DNA from: Apostichopus japonicus
Lineage: Eukaryota > Echinodermata > Holothuroidea > Aspidochirotida > Stichopodidae
Assembly: GCF_037975245.1 (NCBI RefSeq)
Contig: NC_092574.1
Location: 22,314,713 to 22,378,712 of the forward strand
Length of the DNA stretch: 64,000 nucleotides
Direction: 5' to 3'
Below, piece by piece: positions 23,421-35,537 of the stretch (positions are counted from its first letter, which is position 1; each line of letters starts with the position of its first letter). The notes below the pieces were generated by a model that saw only the letters and a program-made list of their open reading frames with translations, searched no databases and was not told the origin of the DNA. The translations under genes were made by a program, and so were the position numbers.

Positions 23421-26161
23421 AGTATTCGGGCCCCCGCAGTATTCGGGCACCTTGAGATACCCTACGATAAATACTTGTATATTAATTCTACAAATTAAGT
23501 ATGTACAGTTAAGGGGGGGGGGGTGTTGTTGTAACAAGTAAGTAGCACGGGGTGCCTGTATACTGTGCACTTTTCAGCTCAATTGCTTCAACATTCATTG
23601 AAAATATTCAGATTATGATGCCAGCACCAGACAAACCTCAATCTAAATAGGCCCTGGCATAATCGTCAGGGTTCGAAATACGTGGTAGTTCAGTAGGCTG
23701 TAGCGGAGCGTAGCCCTAGACAACCCAATATATGTTGGACTACCAGAACTGTCAGAACACTGAGTAGCAGTAGTCCGATGGGCTACCAAAATTTCCCAAC
23801 TAATTGAAAGATATTATCTGTGATAAATTGTTTTCACCCACACTCACAATGTGTAAATCTTTTCCATAGCAATATTGTATATATCATGAATCATCATTGT
23901 GTAAAAAATTATAGGAAAAAAATGTTCACAGTCCAAGTCTGGGCACAAAAAAATGCTTTCTGTGCAGACTTGTCACATATTTCATCCTTTTTCAGATTAA
24001 TTTGGACTCTGAAGTCATCAAGCCAAAGTGTGGAGACAAATTGTTTCTGTTATGGACACCTGCACTCGCTAGGAACCTACTGCATTATGCTGACAAGCAA
24101 AATGGTTGGTCTCGACACCTGGGGATTGTTCAAGACAGCAGTCAACTATCAGGTAACTAAGTTGCAATAACTTAACCCAGGTAAAATGCATGTGAACTGT
24201 TTTCATGTGACACTGCCAGTGATGTGTCAGTGGGCCCCCGGTTGAGCTTCACCTCAGTCAGGGGGGATAATGAAAATGGTGTGTATTTGGAGGAGGGGGT
24301 CAGTCAGGGGATTAAGGTGGCCAGTCAGATAACAGAATAGTGTCAAGTATTATGCCTGATTGCCATGTGTCAGTACACAGTGCCTCAGGTCTGGCATGGG
24401 CACAACCATGCACAGTCAACATAGATGACATCGGATTTGTTATAAGCTACAAATATTTTCTATTCTCGCATCAGAATTCTGGTAATATTGTCTTGCTTCA
24501 TCGACGAACATTCATTGGCCTGGCATCCACCCAACTTTGGATCACAATCTGAGATGCTGTTGAGAAATTGGTGGATTTGTAGAGCCGTCAGAGATCCTAT
24601 CCACACTATGTAATGCATATTGTTCCACTGAAAGGCATTTTTTTAACTGATATATCATCATATATTACAACAAATGTGTTAGCTTATAACACGGGCATAA
24701 TCAGTGCCTCCATGAGTGTTAAGTCTGTGAATCTTTCCCCAAGGTTCTTATTTTCCCTCTTTACAGATGATGAAGTATGCAACATTGTACTGCAGTGCAT
24801 TCCATGCATTCTACCTGTTGGGTCACAGAAGGTGAAGGGCAAAGGAAAACGGGCTACAATTGAAGATGCCCTAACTTCATTTGTGGATTTGCAAAAGGTG
24901 AGCTGAAAGCTAAATTTGAAGTAGAAAAATTCCTTTTATTAGATCATCGTCGGCTACAGGTTCATCTAGGAAAATTGACAGACGATACAATTATGGATGA
25001 AACAGGCAAAGAGCTTGCCTTTTCTTCTCCTTTCTATTCATCAATTACAATCCCACCCTGCTCCTAGAACCACCATTTTATGTTCCCAGCTGAAAGACAT
25101 GAACGATGCATTCAGCCACTTTCCCAAGTGGAATGGTGGAAGGGGACTATCAAAGCATCGGTCACTAATGCTTTGCAGCTGTGCCAATCAAATGCCCGAA
25201 GAACCTCACCACCCCCAGAAATTGTGAAAACATTACCCACTAGCAAGTTCTCACACAGAACACTGCACCAGGTTGCATTGTACAAACCCTAAACCAAATT
25301 TATTACAGGTAGAGTGTAACAATGATTTCTTCATTCCAGTATACACATGATATATGAATACATATATGTATATAAATGTGAATGCAGAATATGTTGAATG
25401 TGCAGTGGAAGAGTGTACAATCTAATTCACACCGATCGGATAGGACATTGTGGTATTCCAGGCAGTATGGTGGGATAGTATAATTGTCTTGTTAACTTTT
25501 GAACACTGTGTTCATCCATTATCAATTGTCCAGGGTTCCTCGATGAGCCTCAAATTAACTTACAGAGGCCCGACAATTCTGAATATCTGAACTAGTAAAA
25601 AAACCTTGTTTTCAGTGCAATGCATATAATACCTGGCACCTCTCTAACCCTCTATGAAATTGTGACACTATTCATCACTGAAGTTGTGAAATGCTATATT
25701 GCACATCCTTAATCAAAACAAAGATTGCTTCTATCAATACCCCACCTTCTGGGGAGTACTACAATATATGATCCTTTCTATATGGAAGGCAGCATTTGAA
25801 TAAATCCCAAGAAGTTTGCTTCCATAACCTTTTCTTTTTCATTTCAGATTGGAACTAATATTCCACACTACCTTGAAGGGGTGAAACAAAAGCAACCATT
25901 CATTCTAGCTATTGGCATGGCAGGGTTATCCCGGAACAAAAGTACATAATCATAGAGAGAGAAGCCATTCCACAGGAGTCGCTGCTTAATGCCATTGATT
26001 TATGTTTTAAGTGTTTTCATGTTTTTGATATGGATTATCAGTGGCAATCATACAACACCTGGCAGTTCCTCCAGACTGTTGTATACGACATTGATGTACC
26101 TGGGAAAATGTCATTATCAGTTGTGTCATTGAAGACATATTTGAAAATCAAAAGGAAGTAG

Positions 26162-27530
26162 GGCTGAAAATTTTCAGACCTGGGTCCCATATATATGCTT
26201 CAACAAGAACTTTCAACAAAGTTGAAACAATAGTCGCACAGTGCAACACTAGAATTAACTTGGCAATCGATTCAACTGTCAATTCCTTTTTACATTACAG
26301 TTGAAAGAATTTGGACACAATTTTGTTCAATGCCGAGCAACCTTATTATCATCTGAAGTTGTGTGATTTTAGTTGAAATCTCAACTGTTAGTTGAATCAG
26401 GTTTATGGGACCAAGGCATACTTGCCTCATATACAAAGCAAAGATATGCTTGTATTCAGCCTGTATGATCATATTTGTTTTCATCTCATAAATTCCAGTT
26501 CCAAAGTTGCAGCTCACAAATATTTTGCTGTCATGAAATTTTAGAAGGAAATTATATGGATTGTCCCAGTCCCAGTTATCTGCTCTAAATAAACTTCTTG
26601 GACTATTTTCAATTGAACGGCTCTTGGCATGCAGAAATCTGTGTATCCATTCTACACATATATACATATACAATATTTACCTGTGCTGGGTTATGTACAA
26701 CAGCAGTATAAATATTACACATAATATTTGGACTAATTACTTATAGGCTTGCCGCCGTTTAATGAAATCCATGGATAAGTGTTAAAAGGGGGGGGGGGGA
26801 ATCTTTCTTTACGAGGCCTAATTTAGTGAACATTTTCAAGCCTGACCATCCATCACCCCATCTTTTAAAAATTTGGCAACCATGTTTTGATTGTCATTTT
26901 CTTCTTTTGTTATTACATCGTAAGTAAGGCAAATACCTCCCCATGCGAGCTAGTCTATGCTCTAGCTGATATCTATCATTATGAAGACACACACATGTCT
27001 AGCTAGAAAGTGTTCGTTCATTCATTCAGCAAATTGTATTTTATCCATACAAGTCTAATAAAATCTTGAAATTGTTTATGTAAAAATTGCACTGGGGTAA
27101 TAAAAAATATTAAATCATTGGTAACGCTACAAACAATTCCTTCCTTTAGATCTTGTACTATGGTACCATGTTAATGAAACATTCAGTTTTGTTGCAATTT
27201 TACATTAGTTTTTAGGAGTTTTTCAGCAGTTTACTTTCATTGAAGGAGTTATATCAATAAATTGCACTGTCAAATGAAGCCTTTTGTAGTTATGTATTTT
27301 TTCCTATAAGAGTCAAGCTGACCCAAATGTCATTGATTTTCCATCATAACCCTTGCCTGGGTCAATATTTACCAATATTTCTGGGTCAAATTTTCAACCC
27401 ATAAATTGGGTCACTTATTCTGACCTAATTTTGTGGGTCAGTTTGACCCAAATGTGTTAGGTTCCCTCCTGACTTTCATTTGTGTCAAAAAGTGACCCAA
27501 ATTGGGTCAATTTTAACCCAAGTGTGTTTA
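26162..27530. other. 3' part of the 6-kb insertion
   Basis: AT-rich, with a G10 run near 26790 and TGGGTCA/TGACCC repeats from 27300 onward. A 127-codon minus-strand frame (26290-26673) has no recognisable domain and I do not call it. Confidence 0.4.
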
Positions 27531-27535
27531 GAGTG

Positions 27536-28045
27536 TGGTGTGTTGCCGGATTTTGTCAAAGTCTTGGTACTACGGTTTAAGTGTAGTTTCGTAACTCATC
27601 GAGAAGCGATTAGAGGGGTGGGCGTAGGATTGTGGGACGCGCGTTTACATGCAGATGGGAACAATCTCAAGAAGTGATGGGTACGTCCGCCCCTCTCCCC
27701 CCCCCCCGGCAATTATACGCCCTTGGATCAACTACATGATATTCACAGGAAATGTGCTCAAATCGCATTGCGGAATTTAATTTTTAGATTCATTGTATGA
27801 GTTACGGTACTAGGTTTGGGGTAACAATTAGCATTCAAGTCGGGGTGTATAACATTTTATCTCTGGATGACAGTGTTGCACCGAAGGACATATGTCTAGT
27901 GCGGTTCGCATATAGAAATGCGTCATGTTCCCCGATGACTCGGTCGAGTTCAAGACCAGCCACAGTTGGTTTCATAGCACAATTGTACAATTGTTTAAGG
28001 TGTCCATACACACACACGCGTTATGATAGACCATATATAGTATAT
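27536..28045. mobile_element. Right part of truncated CAGGSGCGTATCC relative (unit 2)
   Basis: Resumes the unit sequence after the 6-kb insertion, matching 3473-3966 of unit 1. It carries a single copy of the arm that is inverted-duplicated in unit 1. Confidence 0.55.
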
Positions 28046-29373
28046 ATATAAAGTATATATATATATATAAAGTATATATATAATATATATATATATGCGA
28101 TTGACTTTTTGAACTTCAGTCAATTCGTATGTTGTCTAGTTTGCGTAAGTTGGTTACTCGACAAACCTCAACTTTGAAAATATCATTTTTGTCCTGTTGT
28201 CGAGTTATGGTAAGTCTGTAACTTGGCCAAAGACAAACGTATTTTTGTCGAGATATCATGGTATTCTAACACAGTAACTCGAAATTTCTCAAGTCCCCTT
28301 ATGGTTTCCGTTATAACTCCTTTCTCTTAATTATCTGATAACTCGTAGATATAAAGTCGACGTCCATTCACGATCAGCGTCATGTTTTTAATTTTGGCAA
28401 TGTTTGGTTTGTAAAATATTGTACTCGTGTAAACTAGGCTAACTTATATTGACTAATATACCAACTCAGTCTCCGTGTTTCTTAGTCACTGCTCAGCAAA
28501 TGTTTTGTGGCACCTATCTTTTTTTAAACTGGAATGAATTATCATTCTCACGGTCTTTGTAACAGCTTTTAGGAGACGTGTGAGGAGAGGTGCGGGAAGG
28601 GTTGTCTTTCTTTGCGAAACATGTTTGGTATTTTCGGGTCAGTTTCGGTATAACTTGGAGTGTTATCTTATTACCTGTCCTCCAAGACAACTGACGCACA
28701 CACCCGATCTTTGGAATCAAATGGGCTTGGTTGACATCGTTATTTATGGTGATGTTCGGTTATATTTGGTATTCTTTCTGAGTAAAATGTATTCACACAA
28801 GAATGGAAGCGAAAAGTTACTTTGTCAGTTTTAAACTAAAGTCAATTGGTTAAAATCATAAAATGGAGAAACAGATGCCTTGAATGTGTAACATTTCACT
28901 CGCTTGTTCCTCTCCTGGGAACTCCAAACTGAAATTAAAAACAATACCAAAGTAAGAATACTGAACACATGTCTAAACCATGCAAACATAAATAATTCGC
29001 GTTAACATTTCAATGTGTTAACACAACAAATAAAGATGATAAATGATATAACGGTGCTCTTAAACTCTCCCTTATCGCCGCGTTTATACGCCAAGGTTAC
29101 CACCTGAATATCTAATTAAGGAAGGATTGAGAAACTGTTCAACAAATCCTATTTCAATGATGTAAAATCGTTAAATATGTACTTTGTATTAACCATTTCA
29201 CTGCAATTAATCCCCTCCTACCCAGCACCCTCCACTGTGTGACCCCCAATAGATCTGGTTAGTGTGAACGAGTACTTACTGGATGTAACCAATACTGATT
29301 ACCTCTGGCTACACCTCTGTCTCTTTCTCTCTCCGTTGATATGTTTATATTTAGACACAGCTCCTTCGTTAAC
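28046..29373. other. Non-coding stretch, unit 2
   Basis: Counterpart of 4150-5541. Only a short, interrupted TA tract remains (28036-28096). No gene seen. Confidence 0.4.
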
Positions 29374-30793
29374 CAGGGGCGTATCCAGGATTTTCTAACC
29401 CGGGGGGCGCGAATTACTATCTAAGCGGAGCGCCACCATCGGTTGGCGCACAGCGTACAAGAAAATTTCTGGTTTTGATACCCCCCAGATCACCGGAAAT
29501 GGCACTTCTCGGGCTTGTAAATGAGCAACCAGATGTACACTTTTGCCTGAGAACCAAGTATTTCCCAATATTTTTTTCCATCTATAACCTTTTTGAAGAT
29601 TGTCACCAGTCACACATCATGTTCGACCTCATCGCATCTCCCGTGGATCATTGCTTTTGTAGGTAATACTACGTAACGGCTCACAATACCCGACAGCCCC
29701 ACTTTTCAAGGTTTTCAGCCCATTATTTGTTCAGAATTTGAAAATTCACATTTCTCGTGAATAAACTCACTTCAAAACATACCCATAATGTTGCAAAAAA
29801 TGCCATCTATGGACAACCAATATAGAAAAACCACCAGTTCAACCCCTAACAGACCGGTCAAAATTACACGAGTAGAGGGAAGTATGATGAACAAAAAATT
29901 TAGGTTATATTTTTCGGGCAAGTCGTTACAGAACCCCAAATCAAATTGGGTTCCTATGACTACACACATCGACAGTTTTGAGGCTGTTCATCCTGGAACT
30001 GCCATTTTCATGCTCACTGATATGATGTGATATCTGCTGTTTGCTTTACAAATTCGAACAGGCGCGTAGCGAATAATTTGACAAGGGAGGGCGAAGCCTG
30101 TAGGCAAACTATCTCAGCGTAGCGCCACCTTGACTTGGCGCGAAGCGTACAAGAAAATTTTGGCCGAAAATGCCTCCCAGATCGCTGGAAATGACACTTC
30201 CCAGGCCTTGTAAGTTGCATCTAAGCATTTTCTATTTTGAAATTACTAGCGATATCATAAAAAAAATATGCCCGGGGGGGGGGGCGCGGTCGCCCCCTTC
30301 CCGAAATGCGTCATGTTCCCCGACGACTCGGTCGAGTTCGAGACCAGCCACAGTTAATTGGTTTCATAGCACAATTGTTTAAGGTGTCCATACATACACG
30401 CGCGTTATGATAGACCATATATAGTACATATATAGATACATTAGTGAGAGAGGAAAAATTGAAAATCTCAAAAATGGAGATGTCGGTGTAAGGGAAAGGG
30501 TGAGGCGCACGCCCCTTCCGAAGTCCTCGATCCGTCACTGGCTACCCGGCCATGTGTATATAATTGGGATCAGCGCTGTAATGATGTCACTGTTCCTCTC
30601 TCTCTTCCCTGTGTCTTGGCGTTTTTTTTCTAATCCCTCCTTTTCTCTCCTTCTTCTTTTTCTTTTCCCTTCCTTCCTCTCCTCCTCCTCTTTTTCCCCT
30701 CTTTTTTTCCCTTTTTTCTTCTCTTTTTTTTTCTCTGATTTTTTTCTTACCCGGGGGGCGCGCGCCCCCAACGCCCCCCTGGATACGCGCCTG
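29374..30793. mobile_element. TIR transposon with CAGGGGCGTATCCAGG ends (unit 2, internally deleted)
   Basis: Same insertion as 5542-7447, with the same TTAAC/TTAAT flanks. About 490 bp are missing at 29893-29896 (equivalent to about 6062-6544 in unit 1). Confidence 0.7.
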
Positions 30794-31394
30794 TTAATCG
30801 TCTCCTTTATGATATCAAACATAATACAGAATAACACATATGAACAACTGTACAATATAGGACTATATAAACACACTTCTTTTCTTCCAAATGAACGTAT
30901 TTTGTGTGATTTCAGTGATGAAATGAACATATATAAAAGTTGCATGTAAGGTGTTTTAATTGAGACGTAATACTTTAAATTGATATTAGCGTCCACTTTA
31001 CTTGTCACAAGACTCCATTGCTATAGATTTCTATAGATTATCCTTAAATAAACTATCGAATTTCTTAAAACAAACTGTTACAAACATTCACGAACAGTAT
31101 TTTTACGCACGTCTACTTCGTCTTAAATTAATTCCCACTAAGACAGCAACATTGACTACAGAATTAAGATTACATGCGTAACCAAACTCAGTTCTTTTCA
31201 AAACAGTGATTTTTTTTTTGGAAAGAATGTATAGGAATATAACGCGGCTTGTAAGATATGTATGTTTTCAGAATCCTCCAGTCCAATTTTGAACATGAAC
31301 AATTCTATGGATTCTGTTCTCGAGGCCGAGAATGGCATTAAACAATAGACAGGAAAATTTTCTCTTGCTCTTTGTAAGCTTTAATTTATTAATT
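30794..31394. other. Non-coding stretch, unit 2
   Basis: Counterpart of 7448-8049; no gene seen. Confidence 0.4.
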
Positions 31395-31824
31395 CTTTCC
31401 TCTCTGAAGATCTCTTTACTGCACTCCTTCCTCTCTGAAGATCTCTTTACTACTCTCTTCCTCTCTGAAGGTATCTTTTCTACACTCCTTCCTCTATGAA
31501 GGTATATGTTCTACTCTCCTTCCTCTCTGAAGGTATCTTTTCTACACTCCTTCCTCTCTGAAGGTATATTTTCTACACTCCTTCCTCTATGAAGGTATAT
31601 GTTCTACTCCCCTTCCTCTCTGAAGGTATATTTTCTACACTCCTTCCTCTCTGAAGGTATCTTTTCTACTCTCCTTCCTCTATGAAGGTATATGTTCTAC
31701 TCTCCTTCCTCTCTGAAGGTATCTTTTCTACTCTCCTTCCTCTCTGAAGGTATCTTTTTTACTCTCCTTCCTCTATGAAGGTATATGTTCTACTCTCCTT
31801 CCTCTCTGAAGGTATCTTTTCTAC
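31395..31824. repeat. 31-bp minisatellite, about 14 copies (unit 2)
   Basis: Same repeat as 8050-8262 but about twice as long. Variants with TATATGTTCTAC and TATCTTTTCTAC alternate, suggesting higher-order duplication of two- or three-unit blocks. Confidence 0.88.
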
Positions 31825-32434
31825 TGCTAGACACACCCTAAAATCTAAAAGATTGCCTACTTCTACTGTTCTCATTAAACTCATTAAAATTCCAACCTCT
31901 AACCCATGGCTGGACGAAACCCTCCTCTCACTTGACCCCCATGACCCCACCTGCCTGGCTTCAGTACACGCCTGTAGCAGTACTCCAGCAATATCCTCAA
32001 GATAAGCCCAAAATGGAATATATCTCTACACCAATTCCCACACACAAATCTGGTTCACTTTTAAAGGTTAAAACTGTATACTGTAAGAGTCCCCTGCCCG
32101 GAGGCCTGCAAAGGGGTAACAAAAAATTGATTGTAAGATTGTACTTTATTTTATTTAATTTTTTAAGATTTTCAAATAACTCCGCCTGTCCAGATTCAAC
32201 TATCACTAAAGCTCCATTAGTCAACAATTATGAAATCCTTCCATTCACCGAGTAGGCACAATATAGCTTTCAGCCAAAGCGACGTTATAGCAGGGAGTTG
32301 TTATGGAACAAATCCCTGGATATAGGCCAGGTCTTGCTTTATCTTTATCTACACAAGGCTGCACAAAAAGAAATTTGGCAATAATATACATTATAATGCC
32401 AACAATCGCTTCATGCGTTGTTGTATGAGTCTAA

Positions 32435-32504
32435 CCAATAACCGGCTCTGGTTGGTCAAGCTCCACCCAAAGTTTGATTCTACATGGTGTACTGGTCTAT
32501 AAAA
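32435..32504 (+). promoter_or_regulatory. Core promoter of copy B: CCAAT (32435-32439) and TATAAAA (32498-32504)
   Basis: Same layout as the other copies, with CCAAT and TATA starts 63 bp apart and the ATG 63 bp further on. The bases after the TATA (AAAAGGTAGG) group with copy D rather than with A and C. Confidence 0.7.
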
Positions 32505-32560
32505 GGTAGGTGGGCCCTGCCAGAAACATCGTTAATTCGGACTAACTTGAACCTGCCAGT

Positions 32561-33456
32561 ATGAATCGGCTTTTGATTATAGCTGCTGTGGTCGTTAGTT
32601 GCCAGGCGTCAACATTTGTAAACGCACCCAGAGGAAAGGGTTGCTCTTAGTAAGTAGTTGTATATTAATCGATTATCTTAAGTCATTCCCCTCACGGTGC
32701 TTTGACCGACAAAACCTAAATGTGATATCGTGAAATAAAGTTTAAGTCTAATTATACAATAACTCGTATATAATTGGCACATATTCATCATAATATACCA
32801 CACAGCCTAATCATTATAGTTGTGGCTGCTTTCAATTAACACTATACATAGTCATATGTAACGTAACATTGTGAATTTATCCTTTTTATTCTCTTGTCTT
32901 ACCCAGCCCAAACTGGAAATGTGACTGCAAACTAGTCTACAGCTGTGACGGTAGCAACAAATTTCCAGATGACTTCAGTGACAAATCTATCGCTGGAGAG
33001 GTAAAAAATTTGGCCCCTGAAGACTACCAACTGAGGATTCCAGGGAAAAGATGGCGACGAGAGATCTGGAGTCAAGAAGAGTTTTGTAAAAGGGAATGTC
33101 ATGATCGAATGAATGCGTTCTTGTGTCTTGACGGTAGCGGTGACCCTTCAGATTACTCTGACTCTGCCCTTTGTCTGAAGCTTCTTGCCAAAAAGCCGGG
33201 TCCGTTTACCCAAGATGGTAGTGATGAGCCATGCTGCGAGATATACCTACAGTGGGGTCTTAACTGGTGTCCCGACAAGTGGTACAAACTGGTACAGAAT
33301 GTTCGGTGTTTGAGTCGAGGTATCGACGGTTCTTTTCCGAAAACGGCTACAGGAGCAACATCTTCGCACGTTTTTAGTGTAGAGGGTGGTTGTACAGCGG
33401 ATGGAACTCTCGATTTCACATGGTGTGATAGGGTTCCTACATGTCCGGCCGCTTAA
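32561..33456 (+). CDS. Secreted cysteine-rich protein, copy B (2 exons: 32561-32649, 32907-33456)
   Basis: Paralogue of copy A with identical exon structure: an 89-nt first exon ending TGC TCT TA before GTAAG, a 257-bp intron, then exon 2 to the TAA at 33454-33456. It predicts 212 residues. Exon 1 is identical to that of copy A, including the signal peptide. All 15 mature cysteines are retained. Differences from A include D-K-S in place of the N-T-S sequon, DGSGDPSD, an extra Pro in AKKPGPF, the longer variable segment GIDGSFPKTATGATSS, and the C-terminus CPAA. Coding sequence is nearly identical to copy C. The TATAAAAGG box lies 63 bp upstream of the ATG, as in all copies. There is no frameshift or stop, so I read it as functional. 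The function is unknown. Confidence 0.82.
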
Positions 33457-35278
33457 CCATAAATTGAATATGGTAATAACAGAAGAAAAGCAGCATTACT
33501 GTGGTAAATAATTAACTTTCATTTATGTTTAAGATACCAATCAAATTCCTAACGGACAGTTTTTCCTTACCGTAAGTAATCCAAGTACCATTTAATTCTT
33601 CCCTTTTTTTTAAATGTTTGATACAATGTTACAAAGAGATGTCAATCATTTTAAGGATATGCAGGGTTTGTTTCTGATTAGCTGTTTTTCTATCCTAAAC
33701 TTGCTGTTTTGTCAATTTTTAATTTACGTTGAGGAATTGTTTGATGATGGAGTGTCAGGTAGTTTAGACTTCAAAATAATCACAATCTTGTCAGAATTTT
33801 GTCAGAATTATACTTGACATATTTTAAGCAAGTATAGGTATATCTGCAGAGTAAGGTTCAATCGAAGTGTATATGTATAAAATATGTTGCTACGGCGTAG
33901 ATAGTAATGTAACGCAACCCCCGGAGAGGCGAAACCTCATAGCACCGAAATATAAACAATTAACCTCAAACTGCGAATACACTGAAGATGTGTAAATAAG
34001 AATAATATCATTTGCATGTGAAATCCTTTCAAGAAGTTGTAATGTCATTATCGAGCTAATTACCACCGGAATGCACTATTTCGAGGTAGCAAAATGGATC
34101 GTTACTTTAACGTTCCTATAAAGAAGTGGTTCTAATATTGTAACATATATGACTTGAACCGCAAAAATATGTATACCTCTGATTTTCGTCATTGTTGAAG
34201 TTTGAAATGTTTAAACGAGCGGGAAAAAAGACATATGAAATTTCTAATACACTTTCAGCAAAACTAGTTAGCCACTAAAAACGGTGGTAACAACTCCATC
34301 CAAAGTTTCCATTTGCATGTAATTCTCAGAAAATGAGACAAAGTTTTCTATACAGATAAAGATCAATAGATAAATATATGTGGACATCGTAACTACATTT
34401 GGTAAAATATTTCCTTAAAGAAACATCTCAGCAAGAATATTCAGTTGAACTACTACAAGTTGTGTTTGCTGAATACCTGACGTAATGAATAAGAGTTTAA
34501 ATGGCATCTGTATTCTCCCCAAGTGTTAGCCTTCTAAAAATTACTAGAAGTTTTCAAAAGTACTTTGCTGGTGGTTCTTCATCTTGACTTATTTCGAGAC
34601 ATTGGTGAGTTTAAATTAGACAAGAAAATATTTCCGTGAGGTAAAATACTATAATGGTGGTTGTAATATTCTTATTAAATTGGGAGCACGGGTGACAATT
34701 TTTCTAATTTCTAGCATATTTGAGGCCGACGCTATGGCCTTTACCCATATACATAAGGCTACAACTGGTGAAATTTGTAACGGTAATGAGTGTTTGAGTA
34801 CAACAGTTTTATAATTTTGGTAATGGTTGATATAAATATTTCATAATATCATGATATTATATCTTCTTTGTTTCTTTTCTTGTTCTGTTGTTTTCTGGAC
34901 GGCATTGAGAACATTGCTTATACTGTCAACACATTTTTTTAATTATATGTTTCGAAGTTGAAGTCGTATGAGTTACGATACACGAAGTGTCCAGAAATAT
35001 TCAAATCCGCTTCATCTGCTGGGCTGCCCAATTGCTAGGCATACCAGCAACAAGGCATAGAACATAATGAAAACAAACATCTGTCCTTCTGTATCTGAAA
35101 TATTAAGTGGTAATAAAAGCGAATAATGGTATCAAAAATGTTTTTGACAGTACATAATTCGCATTTAAGCCTAATATCTTTTTATGTTGCATTTAATTCT
35201 AATGGTATACAGCTATAGACTTTAGGCAAGTAAGTTTCGATATGTGATTCAACGTTACAAAAAACACTGCTAGCAGCC
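33457..35278. other. Gene B 3' region
   Basis: Collinear with 13981-15794. From the gene to about 34800 it shares derived bases with copy C, and from 35279 it shares an insertion with unit 1. No separate gene seen. Confidence 0.45.
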
Positions 35279-35537
35279 CAGCGGCGTACCGCCCATGGGC
35301 TTAGACGGGGCAAACCCAGGGCCCCGGCAAAAGGGGCCCCCGCTGCACTGATGTACAGAAATAAGAAGAGGGGTACCTTTTTTTCTTTATTTGAAACGGC
35401 ACGTTTTCGTTGGAAAAGCAACCATAAACGAGACAATGGACATATTTTTCTGTGCGTGAATACGTTCGTCATGAATCATATGCCCCTGCAACTGCAAATC
35501 TCGTATCCTTCTTTCCGCATGACTGAGTCAAGAGCCT
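35279..35537. mobile_element. Insertion/replacement shared with unit 1
   Basis: Same GC-rich fragment as 15795-16054. Confidence 0.55.

Larger units (their letters stand above)
21838..26161 (+). pseudogene. SAM-like-domain gene carried by the transposon, disrupted
   Basis: Recognisable exons: 21838-21904 (MDSFVKDKLEEWGLVECANS, start of a SAM-like domain, then GT donor); 23996-24152 (INLDSEVIKPKCGDKLFLLW, likely the rest of that domain); 24767-24897 (VKGKGKRATIEDALTSFVDL, donor GTGAGC); 25848-26161 (IGTNIPHYLEGVKQKQPFIL, then KYIIIEREAIPQESLLNAID, FLQTVVYDID, stop TAG). The last two exons join in phase 0. A one-base frameshift near 25905-25925 breaks the last exon, and at least one exon between the first two is not found. 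The layout matches uncharacterised multi-copy proteins with an N-terminal SAM domain known from fish and marine invertebrate transposons; that link is from memory. Confidence 0.6.
21541..27535. mobile_element. 6-kb transposon inserted in unit 2
   Basis: Units 1 and 3 are continuous across this site (TTATCGATGAAGTGGTGTG), so the sequence is an insertion. Ends carry related inverted sequence: AAAACACCTGGGTC on the left; AACCCAAGTGTGTTT on the right. Clusters of TGGGTCA/TGACCC follow inside both ends. Four bases (GAAG) of the target are missing and no target duplication is visible. It carries the broken SAM-like gene (21838-26161), a palindrome, a nested MITE and a TAGGCCTA-rich stretch. Confidence 0.7.

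Noticed and set aside
26290-26673. 127-codon minus-strand frame in the 6-kb insertion
   Set aside because: No recognisable domain, opposite to the identified gene trace, AT-rich composition; likely chance.
31395-31824. CRISPR-like array
   Set aside because: Repeats are contiguous 31-bp minisatellite units without unique spacers, in a eukaryotic genome.
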